Below, one piece after another: positions 29,754 through 38,014 of a DNA stretch of 64,000 nt. Origin of the DNA: Pseudanabaena mucicola FACHB-723 (GTDB taxonomy: Bacteria > Cyanobacteriota > Cyanobacteriia > Pseudanabaenales > Pseudanabaenaceae); contig NZ_JACJQB010000012.1 of NCBI RefSeq assembly GCF_014696385.1, positions 21,955 through 85,954 on the forward strand, read 5' to 3'. The notes beneath the pieces are model-generated. The model was not told the DNA's origin and did not search any database. It was given only the letters and a program-made list of their open reading frames with translations. Both the position numbers and the translations under genes were made by a program. Every line of letters begins with the position of its first letter. Position 1 is the first letter of the stretch.

Positions 29754-30028
29754 AGGGCTTGATGTTCACACAGCATTTGTGGACGACTAATATCTTACTC
29801 GTTATCTGGAGTATCTTAATATCAATGCTAGTATAGAGACTCAATGTAAAGATTTGCAAAGACATTTTTTCTCCCTAAAATTAATATAAATAATTCAGCA
29901 TAGTTGAAAACTATAGTCAGGGCTTGTAGCACCTGTAGCGGGCGGCACAAGCTTATAGATTTTAGGTTTAGTGATGCTGAACTACCTAGCAACCAATACT
30001 TTTAAACACAAGACGAGTCATATCGACC

Positions 30029-31210
30029 ATGCGTATCATTTTAATGACAGGAAAAGGCGGAGTTGGTAAAACCTCCGTGGCAGCAGCAACAGGCTTGCGC
30101 TGTGCTGAATTGGGCTATAAAACACTAGTCTTGAGTACCGATCCTGCCCACTCCCTTGCCGATAGCTTCATGGTTGAGCTAGGACATGATCCTAAAGAAG
30201 TTCGTCCAAATCTTTGGGGCGCAGAACTAGATGCACTCCGCGAGCTAGAGGGAAACTGGGGGGCAGTTAAACGCTACATTAGCGAAGTGTTGCAAGCCAG
30301 AGGTCTAGAGGGCGTTCAAGCTGAAGAATTAGCAATTTTACCGGGGATGGATGAGATTTTTGGGCTAGTGCGTGTCAAGCGCCACTATGACGAAAAAGAA
30401 TTTGATGTTTTGGTCATTGACTCAGCGCCCACAGGTACTGCTCTGCGCCTATTGTCACTTCCTGAGGTTGCAGGATGGTACATGCGGAAATTTTATAAGC
30501 CATTGCAGGGGATGGCGCAGGTTCTCAGCCCAGTATTTGAGCCAATTTTTAAGCGCGTTACAGGCTTCTCTTTGCCCAACAAAGAGGTAATGGATGCACC
30601 CTATGAGTTCTATGAAGAATTAGAAGCTCTCGAAAAAATCCTCACCGACAACACCACTACGAGTGTCCGCCTAGTCACCAATCCAGAAAAAATGGTGATT
30701 AATGAATCCCTACGGGCGCATTCCTATCTCAGTCTCTACAATGTGGCAACTGACATGGTGATCGCCAATCGGATTATTCCTGAAGAAGTTCAAGATCCCT
30801 TCTTTAAAGCTTGGAAAGATAATCAAAAGCAATATTGCGAGCAAATCTACCGCGATTTCCACCCTCTCCCCATCAAACAGATTCCACTCTATGCCGAAGA
30901 AATGTGTGGAATCGAAGCATTAGAACGCCTCAAAGTCACCTTGTTTGGGGACGAAGATCCCTCGCAAGTCTATTACAAGGAAAATACGATGCGGGTGGTT
31001 GAGGAAAACAAACAATATCGTCTGGAGTTATATCTTCCCGGAGTTCCCAAAGAAAAGATTGAACTCACTAAAACTGGGGATGAGTTAAATATTCGTATCG
31101 GCAATCACCGCCGTAATTTGGTTTTACCCCAAGCGTTATCAGTGTTGCAAACCTCTGGCGCAAAAATGGAAGACGACTATTTAAAGATTCGTTTTTCGAC
31201 CCCTGTTTAA
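30029..31210 (+). CDS. ArsA/Get3-family ATPase with C-terminal Hsp20-like domain
   Basis: The 393-residue ATPase has the deviant P-loop [11 protein letters not shown] at residues 8-18, switch motifs ([25 protein letters not shown]) and a Get3-like fold. Residues ~315-390 are an alpha-crystallin/Hsp20-like beta domain ([27 protein letters not shown]), the ArsA_HSP20 architecture known in cyanobacteria and plastids. It probably handles tail-anchored or otherwise hydrophobic proteins; arsenite export is unlikely, since no ars genes are near. A terminator follows. Confidence 0.88.
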   Translation: MRIILMTGKGGVGKTSVAAATGLRCAELGYKTLVLSTDPAHSLADSFMVELGHDPKEVRPNLWGAELDALRELEGNWGAVKRYISEVLQARGLEGVQAEELAILPGMDEIFGLVRVKRHYDEKEFDVLVIDSAPTGTALRLLSLPEVAGWYMRKFYKPLQGMAQVLSPVFEPIFKRVTGFSLPNKEVMDAPYEFYEELEALEKILTDNTTTSVRLVTNPEKMVINESLRAHSYLSLYNVATDMVIANRIIPEEVQDPFFKAWKDNQKQYCEQIYRDFHPLPIKQIPLYAEEMCGIEALERLKVTLFGDEDPSQVYYKENTMRVVEENKQYRLELYLPGVPKEKIELTKTGDELNIRIGNHRRNLVLPQALSVLQTSGAKMEDDYLKIRFSTPV

Positions 31211-31223
31211 ACCACTAACCCAA

Positions 31224-31258
31224 AAGAAAAAAGCGTCGCATTGCGACGCTTTTTTCTT
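31224..31258. terminator. Terminator between the Get3-like gene and rpaB, triloop ATT
   Basis: Perfect 16-base arms (31224-31239 and 31243-31258) around ATT, beginning in A-rich and ending in T-rich sequence. It lies between convergent genes and should work on both strands. Confidence 0.85.
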
Positions 31259-31267
31259 GTTTGGGAA

Positions 31268-32005
31268 CTAAGCCTGTTTAGCTTCAGTACCATCAATAAT
31301 GCGCTGGAACAAATAGCCCGTCCCTCTGGCTGTCAAGATTAACTCAGGATTACTAGGATCTTCTTCAAGCTTGGCACGTAAGCGGGAAATGTGAACATCA
31401 ACAACACGAGTATCCACATGGCGCTCAGGTGTATATCCCCAAACCTCTTGCAAAATTTCTGCCCTTGAGAAAGCTTCACCCGATCGCCCAACTAATAGCT
31501 CTAACAGGCTAAATTCCATGCCCGTCAGGCGAATCCGCTCATCAGACTTATAGACTTGACGTTTATTGGTATCAATCTTGATCGTGTTGATATGAATCAC
31601 GCCAGAACTGGGGATTCCCGATGTGCCATTGCGATCAAAACGGCGCAATACTGAACGAATCCGTGCTTCTAATTCTTTTGGGGAAAAAGGTTTAACAACG
31701 TAATCATCTGCACCAAGTTCCAAGCCTGTGATGCGATCAGCAACATCGCCCAAAGCCGTAAGCATAATGATGGGAATATCAGATTCTTTGCGAAGCTCTT
31801 GACATACCCCGTAACCATCGAGCTTTGGCATCATTACGTCAAGAACAACCAAGTCAGGGTTTTCTTGATGAAAAACTTCGATCGCTTCTTCTCCATCTGC
31901 GGCGGTGACGACCTCGTAACCAATCATCGACAAACGTGTCTCCAGAATCCGACGAATACTTGCTTCGTCGTCTACAACTAGGATTTTTTCCTTATGGTTT
32001 TCCAA
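31268..32005 (-). CDS. rpaB: OmpR-type response regulator RpaB
   Basis: RpaB (ycf27) is an essential cyanobacterial regulator that binds HLR1 sites and controls high-light and photosystem genes. The receiver domain starts KEKILVVDDEASIRRIL with phospho-acceptor Asp56 in LVVLDVMMP, and the winged-helix domain ends SRLRAKLEEDPSNPELI with ARGTGYLFQ. No ATG can be used: the frame begins at TTG 32005, and an in-frame TAA lies 9 bases upstream, so the start is fixed. TTG could keep its expression low. An hli gene, a classic RpaB target family, begins 330 bases upstream on the other strand. Confidence 0.95.
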   Translation of the reverse strand: MENHKEKILVVDDEASIRRILETRLSMIGYEVVTAADGEEAIEVFHQENPDLVVLDVMMPKLDGYGVCQELRKESDIPIIMLTALGDVADRITGLELGADDYVVKPFSPKELEARIRSVLRRFDRNGTSGIPSSGVIHINTIKIDTNKRQVYKSDERIRLTGMEFSLLELLVGRSGEAFSRAEILQEVWGYTPERHVDTRVVDVHISRLRAKLEEDPSNPELILTARGTGYLFQRIIDGTEAKQA

Positions 32006-32010
32006 GCCAG

Positions 32011-32087
32011 TTTACACTCCACTATGTTGCTAGCTGCAATTTCAGTAAAATTTTACAACTTTACATATTTATTCAACTAAGTTTACA
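32011..32087. promoter_or_regulatory. Cluster of four TTTACA motifs upstream of rpaB
   Basis: TTTACA occurs at 32011, 32052, 32060 and 32082. RpaB's HLR1 site is a pair of (G/T)TTACA half sites, normally 10 bases apart. Two of these are only 8 apart, so no pair fits the full consensus. Self-regulation of rpaB is possible but unproven. Confidence 0.3.
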
Positions 32088-32099
32088 AGAAATGGGTCG

Positions 32100-32243
32100 T
32101 TACAATCCGAAAACTAAACTTAAAGTTTCATAATCAACTTTACCTAGAACATGAGGCGCTTTGCGATGATCCAAAATTAAAACCCAAGAATCGACTGCAC
32201 CGCCAATCGCTTCTTGGACTTGGGTTGGTACTAGCTCACTCTT
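32100..32243 (-). pseudogene. Small coding-like frame upstream of rpaB without a start codon
   Basis: A minus-strand frame of 47 sense codons reads as an ordinary small protein: SELVPTQVQEAIGGAVDSWV, then LILDHRKAPHVLGKVDYETL and SLVFGL before TAA at 32100-32102. The codon ahead of S-E-L is AAG (32241-32243), where an ATG would be expected, and a stop lies two codons further upstream. It ends 95 bases before rpaB in the same direction. It may be a relic whose start mutated, or use a non-standard start; I do not know its family. Confidence 0.45.
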
Positions 32244-32332
32244 GCTTTGCTATATTTGTGATCTTGGCGAGGTGATTAAGATAAAATTAGAGTCAAGTAG
32301 ATTAAGTTTTATGCGATAAGGATGTTTTGATC

Positions 32333-32506
32333 ATGACTGAACCAACTCAATTTCCACAGGCAACTGATCCTAAAATGGGATTCAACACCTATGCAGAACG
32401 TCTCAATGGGCGGGCAGCGATGATTGGATTTATTATTGCGATCGCAATTGAGTTTGTCACGCATAAGGGTTTGTTGGCATGGCTAGGTTTAATTGATATA
32501 AGCTAG
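32333..32506 (+). CDS. hli: High-light-inducible protein (single-helix CAB family)
   Basis: A 57-residue protein with the light-harvesting-like helix AERLNGRAAMIGFIIAI, which binds chlorophyll through the E-R and N residues, followed by ATE-like IEFVTHKGLL. Hlips protect photosystems and bind free chlorophyll during assembly and stress. It is below 60 residues and easily missed. AAGGATG lies ~12 bases before the ATG. It starts 330 bases from rpaB, and the next gene lspA follows closely. Confidence 0.9.
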   Translation: MTEPTQFPQATDPKMGFNTYAERLNGRAAMIGFIIAIAIEFVTHKGLLAWLGLIDIS

Positions 32507-32569
32507 TTGCAAATACAGGGTGGTTTATCCACCTACTTTTTAGTTAGCTTTGTAGTGCATTTTTTATCT

Positions 32570-33052
32570 ATGAGATCTGGCAAAATCGGGAACTCTCTCT
32601 ACTGGATTGCGGCAATGTTGGGATTAGTTCTCGATCAAGCCTCCAAATATCTGGTTGTGCAATACCTCAAGGAAGTGAAATCAATCCCCTTGATTGATGG
32701 GGTGTTTCATCTTACCTATGCCACCAACACAGGAGCAGCCTTTAGTCTATTTAGTGGTCAAATTGATTGGCTCAAGTGGATATCCATGATTGTGAGTCTA
32801 GGGTTGATTGCTTTTGGTATCTTTGCTAAAAATCTAACCCGATGGGAACAAGTCGGCTATGGTTGCATTTTGGCAGGAGCCGCAGGCAATGGCATCGATC
32901 GATTTGTCGCTGGCTATGTGGTTGACTTCATTGATATCAGAATCATTAGATTTGCGATTTTTAATATTGCCGATGTGTCAATTAACGTTGGTTTGGCTTG
33001 TTTAGTCATCGCCGTAGTGTTTATGTCTAAGCAAACTAAGCCTAAGCACTAG
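32570..33052 (+). CDS. lspA: Lipoprotein signal peptidase
   Basis: LspA cuts signal peptides from prolipoproteins at the membrane. Four helices are evident, and the conserved blocks DQASKYLV, NTGAAFSLF, AGAAGNGIDRF and FNIADVSINVG hold the two catalytic aspartates. The frame extends upstream to TTG 32507, but the ATG at 32570 gives the normal N-terminus. It lies 63 bases after hli and may share its transcript. Confidence 0.93.
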   Translation: MRSGKIGNSLYWIAAMLGLVLDQASKYLVVQYLKEVKSIPLIDGVFHLTYATNTGAAFSLFSGQIDWLKWISMIVSLGLIAFGIFAKNLTRWEQVGYGCILAGAAGNGIDRFVAGYVVDFIDIRIIRFAIFNIADVSINVGLACLVIAVVFMSKQTKPKH

Positions 33053-33138
33053 TATCTTCGCGTGCAATTCCCAAAAAAAACTCAAACTAGAGTTTATTTT
33101 TAAATTATTTATTAAGTTATCTACAGAGACTTAGCAAC

Positions 33139-33780
33139 ATGGCAAATTCCCCAAAAATCGTAGTCGTCACCAATGGCAAAGGGGGGGTCGGCAAAACCAC
33201 AACTGCGATCGCACTGGCGGGCATCTTGGCTCAAGAAGTAAAGGTATTAGTCGTTGATGCTGATGTGCAGGGGAGTTTGTCTTGGTGGGTCGGGCGTAGC
33301 GACAAGGGTATGGGCTTTGATATTGCCAAAGAAATTGATCCTACCCATCTCAAAAAATTACCAAAGCTCAGCAGTTACGATCTAGTATTGGTAGATACGC
33401 CACCCGCATTACATTCCCATGCCCTCGCGACTGTTGTTGCGATCGCAGATTATTTGGTTTTGCCAAGTCCACCTGCACCCATGGATTTAACCGCTCTAAT
33501 TGATACTGTCAAAAGTACCGTTCGCCCTGCCCAAGTCCCCCATCGAGTGCTTCTGACCCGTGTTGATCCACGATGCCTCAACGAAGCTCTGGAAGCTCAA
33601 AATACTTTACAAGAAGTGGGAGTGCCTGTTTTTCATGCCTTTGTGAGGGGATACAAAGCCCATGAACGGGCTGCCCTAGAAGGAAAACTCGTCACTCAAT
33701 GGAAAGGTAAAAATGCCAGAGAAGCTGAAGCTGACTATCGGCGGGTAGTGGATGAACTGAGGAGAGATATTTTGAGATAA
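33139..33780 (+). CDS. ParA-type ATPase, possible McdA (carboxysome positioning)
   Basis: The 213-residue protein is a short ParA/MinD-like ATPase with the deviant Walker A motif KGGVGKTTT (residues ~14-22, with the signature lysine), VVDADVQGS and a DTPPAL Walker B region. Its size and the coiled-coil protein directly downstream fit the McdA/McdB pair that spaces carboxysomes on the nucleoid (type 2 McdA keeps the lysine). A plasmid-style partition role is the alternative, but no parS or ParB was seen. The two genes are 60 bases apart. Confidence 0.75.
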   Translation: MANSPKIVVVTNGKGGVGKTTTAIALAGILAQEVKVLVVDADVQGSLSWWVGRSDKGMGFDIAKEIDPTHLKKLPKLSSYDLVLVDTPPALHSHALATVVAIADYLVLPSPPAPMDLTALIDTVKSTVRPAQVPHRVLLTRVDPRCLNEALEAQNTLQEVGVPVFHAFVRGYKAHERAALEGKLVTQWKGKNAREAEADYRRVVDELRRDILR

Positions 33781-33840
33781 AAATTCCTGCCCTAATTTCA
33801 CTAAAAATCCAAACAACCTTTACAAATAACCTTTAAAAAG

Positions 33841-34521
33841 ATGTCAACTAAAAAGAAAGTCGGAATTTCAGATCTACTGCGTGATGAAGTTCATAAAGAT
33901 GCGGATACCGCCGTTAGTAAACAGCCATCAGCCGACTCTTCAGAGCAAACGATTGAAGTTACCGCAGAAACCGTTAACGATGGGCTGATTAACAAGCCTG
34001 CTAGTCGTCCGACTCCTGCCATTCAAGCATCTACCAAGGTGGATGATCGTACCCAAGCCCAAATTAAGGATCTAGAACTCTCTCTCTCTCAAGCACAACA
34101 AAGAGAGAAAGAACTGTTGCAAACCGTGGCAGATTTGGAAAAAGATTTGAAATTCAGCCAAACTAATGTTGAGCTTTTACAAAAGTCTTTAGCCGCAATT
34201 GAAAGTCTCAAAAATGAATTAGATCAACAACTTGTGGAAGTTAAACGCGATAATCTTCGCCTTGCCGAAGCCAATATTCAACTATCAGAGGAAGTTAAGT
34301 CTCTCGAATCTGCCAAAGAGGTAGCGCCGCCGCCATTGATTGAGCCAGTTAATTCTTCTCAGTTAGTATCGCAAAGTCCGCAAAACAATCGCGCAACTCC
34401 ACGCAAGCAACCCGTCGAGCAGCCTTATCCCCATCGCGATCGCAATCCTTATCACCGCCCCACAGGTTCTAATGAGCAATTGCAGCGCATTAATAATAAA
34501 AATATTGGCTGGATGGATTAA
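33841..34521 (+). CDS. Coiled-coil protein, possible McdB partner of the ParA protein
   Basis: The 226-residue protein has a conserved-looking basic N-terminus (STKKKVGISDLLRDEVHK), a polar linker, a long coiled coil (about 78-160) and a Gln/Asn/Pro-rich end that closes with a lone tryptophan in NKNIGWMD. A short N-terminal motif, Gln-rich middle and invariant C-terminal Trp are features described for McdB, the factor that recruits McdA to carboxysomes. Assignment rests on these features and on its place behind the ParA gene. Confidence 0.6.
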   Translation: MSTKKKVGISDLLRDEVHKDADTAVSKQPSADSSEQTIEVTAETVNDGLINKPASRPTPAIQASTKVDDRTQAQIKDLELSLSQAQQREKELLQTVADLEKDLKFSQTNVELLQKSLAAIESLKNELDQQLVEVKRDNLRLAEANIQLSEEVKSLESAKEVAPPPLIEPVNSSQLVSQSPQNNRATPRKQPVEQPYPHRDRNPYHRPTGSNEQLQRINNKNIGWMD

Positions 34522-34534
34522 TCACTATAGAAAC

Positions 34535-34558
34535 AAGCCGCGCGAAGATCGGCTTTTT
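34535..34558. terminator. Hairpin between the McdB-like gene and the PstS-like gene
   Basis: AAGCCG at 34535-34540 pairs with CGGCTT at 34550-34555, followed by a T run. It lies between convergent genes. The stem is shorter than in the main hairpin family. Confidence 0.6.
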
Positions 34559-35515
34559 CTATAAAGGTACAAATCCCGCACTCGTCACTAGCTCCTGACC
34601 GCGCGGCGATAGCGCAAAATCAATAAACTCCTTCACCGCAGGGCTAACTTGTTGATTCACAGCTAGGGTAATCATCCGACTAATTGGGTAAGAGCCACTT
34701 CTAATCGCATTCATGTCTGTTGGTGCAACTCCATTTACAGGCACAATCCTCACTATTTCCTGTCCTACTGCCTGCGACACTGTGGTGTAACTAATGCCAT
34801 CGTTGCCAAGTCTTTGCAAAATGGGCGTGGTTTCATCTTGCGGCCATGTGATGAAATTGTTGCCATCTGACGCAAAGGCTTCATCAAGTAAAACCACACT
34901 CTGAAAAAGGCTCTGAGTACCACTGGCATTAGCTCGGTTGATCACCTTAATGGGGATATTTGCACCGCCGACCTGTGACCAGTTAGTGATTTTGCCTTGA
35001 TAAATATCTTTGAGTTGTGCCATCGAGAGGCTGCCCTTAAAGGGGTTATTCACGCCGATGATGATCGCTAGTGCATCACGGGCAATAGGAATAGCACGGA
35101 TACCTTGGTTTACCTCATCGGCATTTAGCGATCGCGAATTTGCCGCAATCAAAACTTGACGACTAATTAAAGACTTAATACCTTGATTGCTCCCGTTTGG
35201 TCTACCATCGGGGACTCCATAGGTCGTCGGAATCGTCGGATTTTGTTGAGAATATGCAATTTGTAACTGTTTGATCAGCCGCACCATCGTTACACTGCCA
35301 TCCATCGTAATTACCTTAGGATTCGGCAATGAGACATCAATATCCTGTATTGAGCTATTCGTCATTGGTGCGATCGTCGCCACCGTATTGCTGCCCGTTT
35401 GAGGATTGCCGACATTCTTCGATTGCGAAAATAATAAGTATCCACCACCAGCAATGGCAGAAGTCACTAGAAGACTCAATCCTAAAACCAAACTCTCGTT
35501 GCCAGACTTTGCCAT
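34559..35515 (-). CDS. PstS-like phosphate-binding protein, membrane-anchored
   Basis: The 318-residue protein has an N-terminal membrane helix (about residues 9-28), a linker and a PBP-like domain with PstS features: MDGSVTMVRLIKQL, ALAIIIGVNNPF, LKDIYQGKITNWSQVGG, INRANASGTQSLFQS, and the C-terminal FIDFALSPRGQELV. It is a solute-binding protein for phosphate or a related anion. It is separate from the pstSCAB operon at 49.6-53.7 kb and may be a second, SphX-like, binding protein or a sensor. No transporter gene is next to it. Confidence 0.8.
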   Translation of the reverse strand: MAKSGNESLVLGLSLLVTSAIAGGGYLLFSQSKNVGNPQTGSNTVATIAPMTNSSIQDIDVSLPNPKVITMDGSVTMVRLIKQLQIAYSQQNPTIPTTYGVPDGRPNGSNQGIKSLISRQVLIAANSRSLNADEVNQGIRAIPIARDALAIIIGVNNPFKGSLSMAQLKDIYQGKITNWSQVGGANIPIKVINRANASGTQSLFQSVVLLDEAFASDGNNFITWPQDETTPILQRLGNDGISYTTVSQAVGQEIVRIVPVNGVAPTDMNAIRSGSYPISRMITLAVNQQVSPAVKEFIDFALSPRGQELVTSAGFVPL

Positions 35516-35765
35516 ATTAATTACTACTCGGTAATGCTGAAAAATATAACTTTTTTCTTATCTTCGTATTATAAAAATTGCAAATAAAACGTAACATTAC
35601 ACTAAACGATAGATATATAGGTTAGACTATTAGCCGTAAGGTAAAAGTATTTATCGGTTGTAGCAATTGTTTTCTGTACTGACAGTTTTTTTCTGTTTCA
35701 TCGTGACAAGCTTCTCTCCGACATCTCTATCTCTACATACTCATTGAATTCTTGGAGAAAGCATA

Positions 35766-36098
35766 ATGTCTATTTACGTTGGTAACTTGTCCTATGAAGT
35801 TACTCAAGACCACCTAAAGCCTGTATTTGAAGATTACGGCAAGGTCACTCGTGTTCATTTCCCTACCGATCGCGAAACTGGTCGCGCTCGTGGCTTTGCA
35901 TTCGTGGAAATGAGTGCTGATGCTGAAGAAGATGCTGCCATCACTGCACTAGACGGTGCGGAATGGATGGGTCGCGTCCTCAAGGTTAACAAGGCTAAGC
36001 CTCGTGAGAACAATGATTCTTTCGGTGGTGGTAACAGAGGAGGCGGCGGTGGTCGCGGCGGTTACAACAAGTCTGGTGGCGGCGGCGGTCGTTACTAA
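35766..36098 (+). CDS. Glycine-rich RNA-binding protein (RRM), RbpA-like
   Basis: The 110-residue protein is a single RRM: RNP2 in IYVGNLSYEV and RNP1 in RARGFAFVEM, then a Gly-rich tail (about residues 85-110). Such Rbp proteins bind RNA in cyanobacteria, are cold-regulated and may target photosynthetic mRNAs to membranes. GGAGAAAG precedes the ATG. Some 250 bases upstream are without a gene and likely include a long leader. Two hairpins with the same TAA tip follow it. Confidence 0.93.
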   Translation: MSIYVGNLSYEVTQDHLKPVFEDYGKVTRVHFPTDRETGRARGFAFVEMSADAEEDAAITALDGAEWMGRVLKVNKAKPRENNDSFGGGNRGGGGGRGGYNKSGGGGGRY

Positions 36099-36107
36099 GT
36101 CCTGAAG

Positions 36108-36168
36108 AAAAAGGCTGTGCTAAGCACAGCCTTTTTACTTTCTAGAGAGGGTGCTAAGCACTCTCTCT
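36108..36168 (+). terminator. Tandem hairpins after the RRM gene, both with TAA triloops
   Basis: The first stem is 36108-36120 with 36124-36136 and is perfect (AAAAAGG...CCTTTTT); the second is 36144-36154 with 36158-36168 with one G:T pair. Both close TAA between GTGC and GCAC. A T run follows the second. Two terminators in a row suggest that read-through into herA is undesired. Confidence 0.82.
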
Positions 36169-36211
36169 ATTTTTTTGGTATGCTGAAACGAAATATGCGG
36201 ATTTGTTTTGC

Positions 36212-37954
36212 ATGGATTTATTGCAGCCATTAGGTATTGTCGTTCAGGGATCTTTAAGCGATGGCTTAGAAGTTCGACTCAATGGCGAAATTTCCGTCGA
36301 AGATATGCGCGTCGGTAAATTTTTGGTAGTTCATGGTCGGCATACGCGATTTTTTTGTATTCTGACTGATGTGACTCTTGGGACGGCTAGCCCTCGCATT
36401 TTGATGAATCCACCCGATCCTGAGAATACTTTTTTAACGGAGATTTTGGCAGGTACAGGAACGTTCGGAACAATTAACCTCACCCCGATGTTAATGTTTG
36501 TGCCTTCTAATCCCCTTGATTTATTAACCTATCACGCCGCAATTAGCAATGGAGATCGTCTCAAGAAGAACAAGCGTAAAAAAAATACCACTTACGAAGT
36601 TGTCGAAGCAACAGGTGACTTTCAACTTTTGCCAGTGAAGACAATTCCCAGTCATTTCTCACAGGTATTTGATGCGACTGAGCGTGATTTTCGGATTGTA
36701 TTTGGGTGGGAAGATGATCCCCATAAGCGCAATTTTGCGATCGGGCAGCCCATTGATATGCCTGTGCCAATTTGTTTAGATCTCGATCGCTTTGTGGAGA
36801 GGAGTAACGGGGTATTTGGTAAATCGGGGACAGGGAAATCTTTTTTAACTCGCCTATTACTGTCGGGAATCATCCGTAAGCAAGCGGCGGTAAATCTAAT
36901 TTTTGATATGCATTCTGAATATGGGTGGGAAGCGGCGACAGAAGGAAAAAAATTTAGCACTGTCAAAGGGCTAAGGCAGCTATTCCCTGCTCAGGTGCAG
37001 ATTTATACCCTTGATCCTGATTCCACTAAGCGGCGTGGTGTACGCGATGCACAGGAACTTTATATCAGCTATGACCAAATTGATGTCGAAGATTTGATGC
37101 TGATTCGTGATGAGTTAAATCTTTCGGAAGCCAGTTTAGAAAACGCGATTATTCTACGGAATGAATTTGGTAAAAATTGGATTTCGCGATTATTAGCAAT
37201 GACTAATTCCGAAATTCAAGAATTTTGTGAGCAGAAGATGGGGAGTAAATCCTCAATCATGGCTCTCCAACGTAAATTGACCCGCCTTGATGATCTCAAA
37301 TATTTACGTCCCACCTGTCCCGAAAATTATATTAAGCGGATTCTGGACTCAATTGCGGCGGGTAAACATATTGTGATCGAGTTCGGATCACAATCCAATT
37401 TGCTCTCCTATATGTTGGCGACCAATATCATTACTAGACGGATTCATCATTCCTATGTGCAGCAAGCTGAAAAGTTTTTGCAGACTAAAAATATTAGCGA
37501 TCGCCCCCAGCAATTAACAATTACGATCGAAGAAGCCCATCGATTTCTGGCTCCGAATACGGCTAGACAGACTATTTTTGGGACGATCGCCCGTGAAATG
37601 CGGAAATATTTTGTAACTTTGCTAATTGTTGATCAGCGACCGTCGGGAATTGATAATGAAGTGATGTCGCAAATTGGTACGAGAATTACGGCTTTGCTCA
37701 ATGATGAGAAAGATATTGATGCAATTTTTACAGGTGTAGCTGGTAGTGGTAATTTGCGAACAATTTTGTCGAAATTAGATTCTAAGCAACAGGCGTTAGT
37801 ATTAGGTCATGCCGTACCTATGCCCGTGGTTGTCCAAACTCGCCCCTATGATGAGACTTTCTATCGCGAGATCGGCGAAGTCCCTTGGGAAGAGATTTCG
37901 ACCCCAGAGGTTTTGCGGGTTGCCGAAGCTGCTAAAGCAGATTTAGGATTTTAA
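36212..37954 (+). CDS. HerA-like ATPase (HAS-barrel plus FtsK/HerA motor)
   Basis: The 580-residue protein has an N-terminal HAS-barrel-like region (about 1-110) and a hexameric translocase domain with Walker A GKSGTGKSF, Walker B EFGS-like and the HerA motifs TITIEEAHRFL and LIVDQRPSGID. HerA motors work with NurA nucleases in archaea and with other nucleases in bacterial defence, but no such partner is next to it here. Cyanobacteria carry stand-alone copies, so it probably serves DNA repair. Alternative TTG start at 36203. Confidence 0.82.
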   Translation: MDLLQPLGIVVQGSLSDGLEVRLNGEISVEDMRVGKFLVVHGRHTRFFCILTDVTLGTASPRILMNPPDPENTFLTEILAGTGTFGTINLTPMLMFVPSNPLDLLTYHAAISNGDRLKKNKRKKNTTYEVVEATGDFQLLPVKTIPSHFSQVFDATERDFRIVFGWEDDPHKRNFAIGQPIDMPVPICLDLDRFVERSNGVFGKSGTGKSFLTRLLLSGIIRKQAAVNLIFDMHSEYGWEAATEGKKFSTVKGLRQLFPAQVQIYTLDPDSTKRRGVRDAQELYISYDQIDVEDLMLIRDELNLSEASLENAIILRNEFGKNWISRLLAMTNSEIQEFCEQKMGSKSSIMALQRKLTRLDDLKYLRPTCPENYIKRILDSIAAGKHIVIEFGSQSNLLSYMLATNIITRRIHHSYVQQAEKFLQTKNISDRPQQLTITIEEAHRFLAPNTARQTIFGTIAREMRKYFVTLLIVDQRPSGIDNEVMSQIGTRITALLNDEKDIDAIFTGVAGSGNLRTILSKLDSKQQALVLGHAVPMPVVVQTRPYDETFYREIGEVPWEEISTPEVLRVAEAAKADLGF

Positions 37955-37956
37955 TC

Positions 37957-37991
37957 ACAATAGATGTGGCGCTCAGAGCCACATCTATTGT
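37957..37991 (+). terminator. Hairpin after the HerA gene
   Basis: Perfect 14-base arms (37957-37970 and 37978-37991) enclose a seven-base loop. It starts three bases after the stop. It has a larger loop than other members. Confidence 0.6.
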
Positions 37992-38014
37992 CTAAACAAT
38001 CAGGAGGTTAAACA

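Noticed and set aside
29920..29955. Hairpin of the GC-NNN-GC family upstream of the Get3-like gene
   Set aside because: Pairing is too imperfect to list as a hairpin; it may be a decayed member.
32507..32569. Upstream extension of lspA from TTG 32507
   Set aside because: The added residues precede the normal LspA start; the ATG at 32570 is better.
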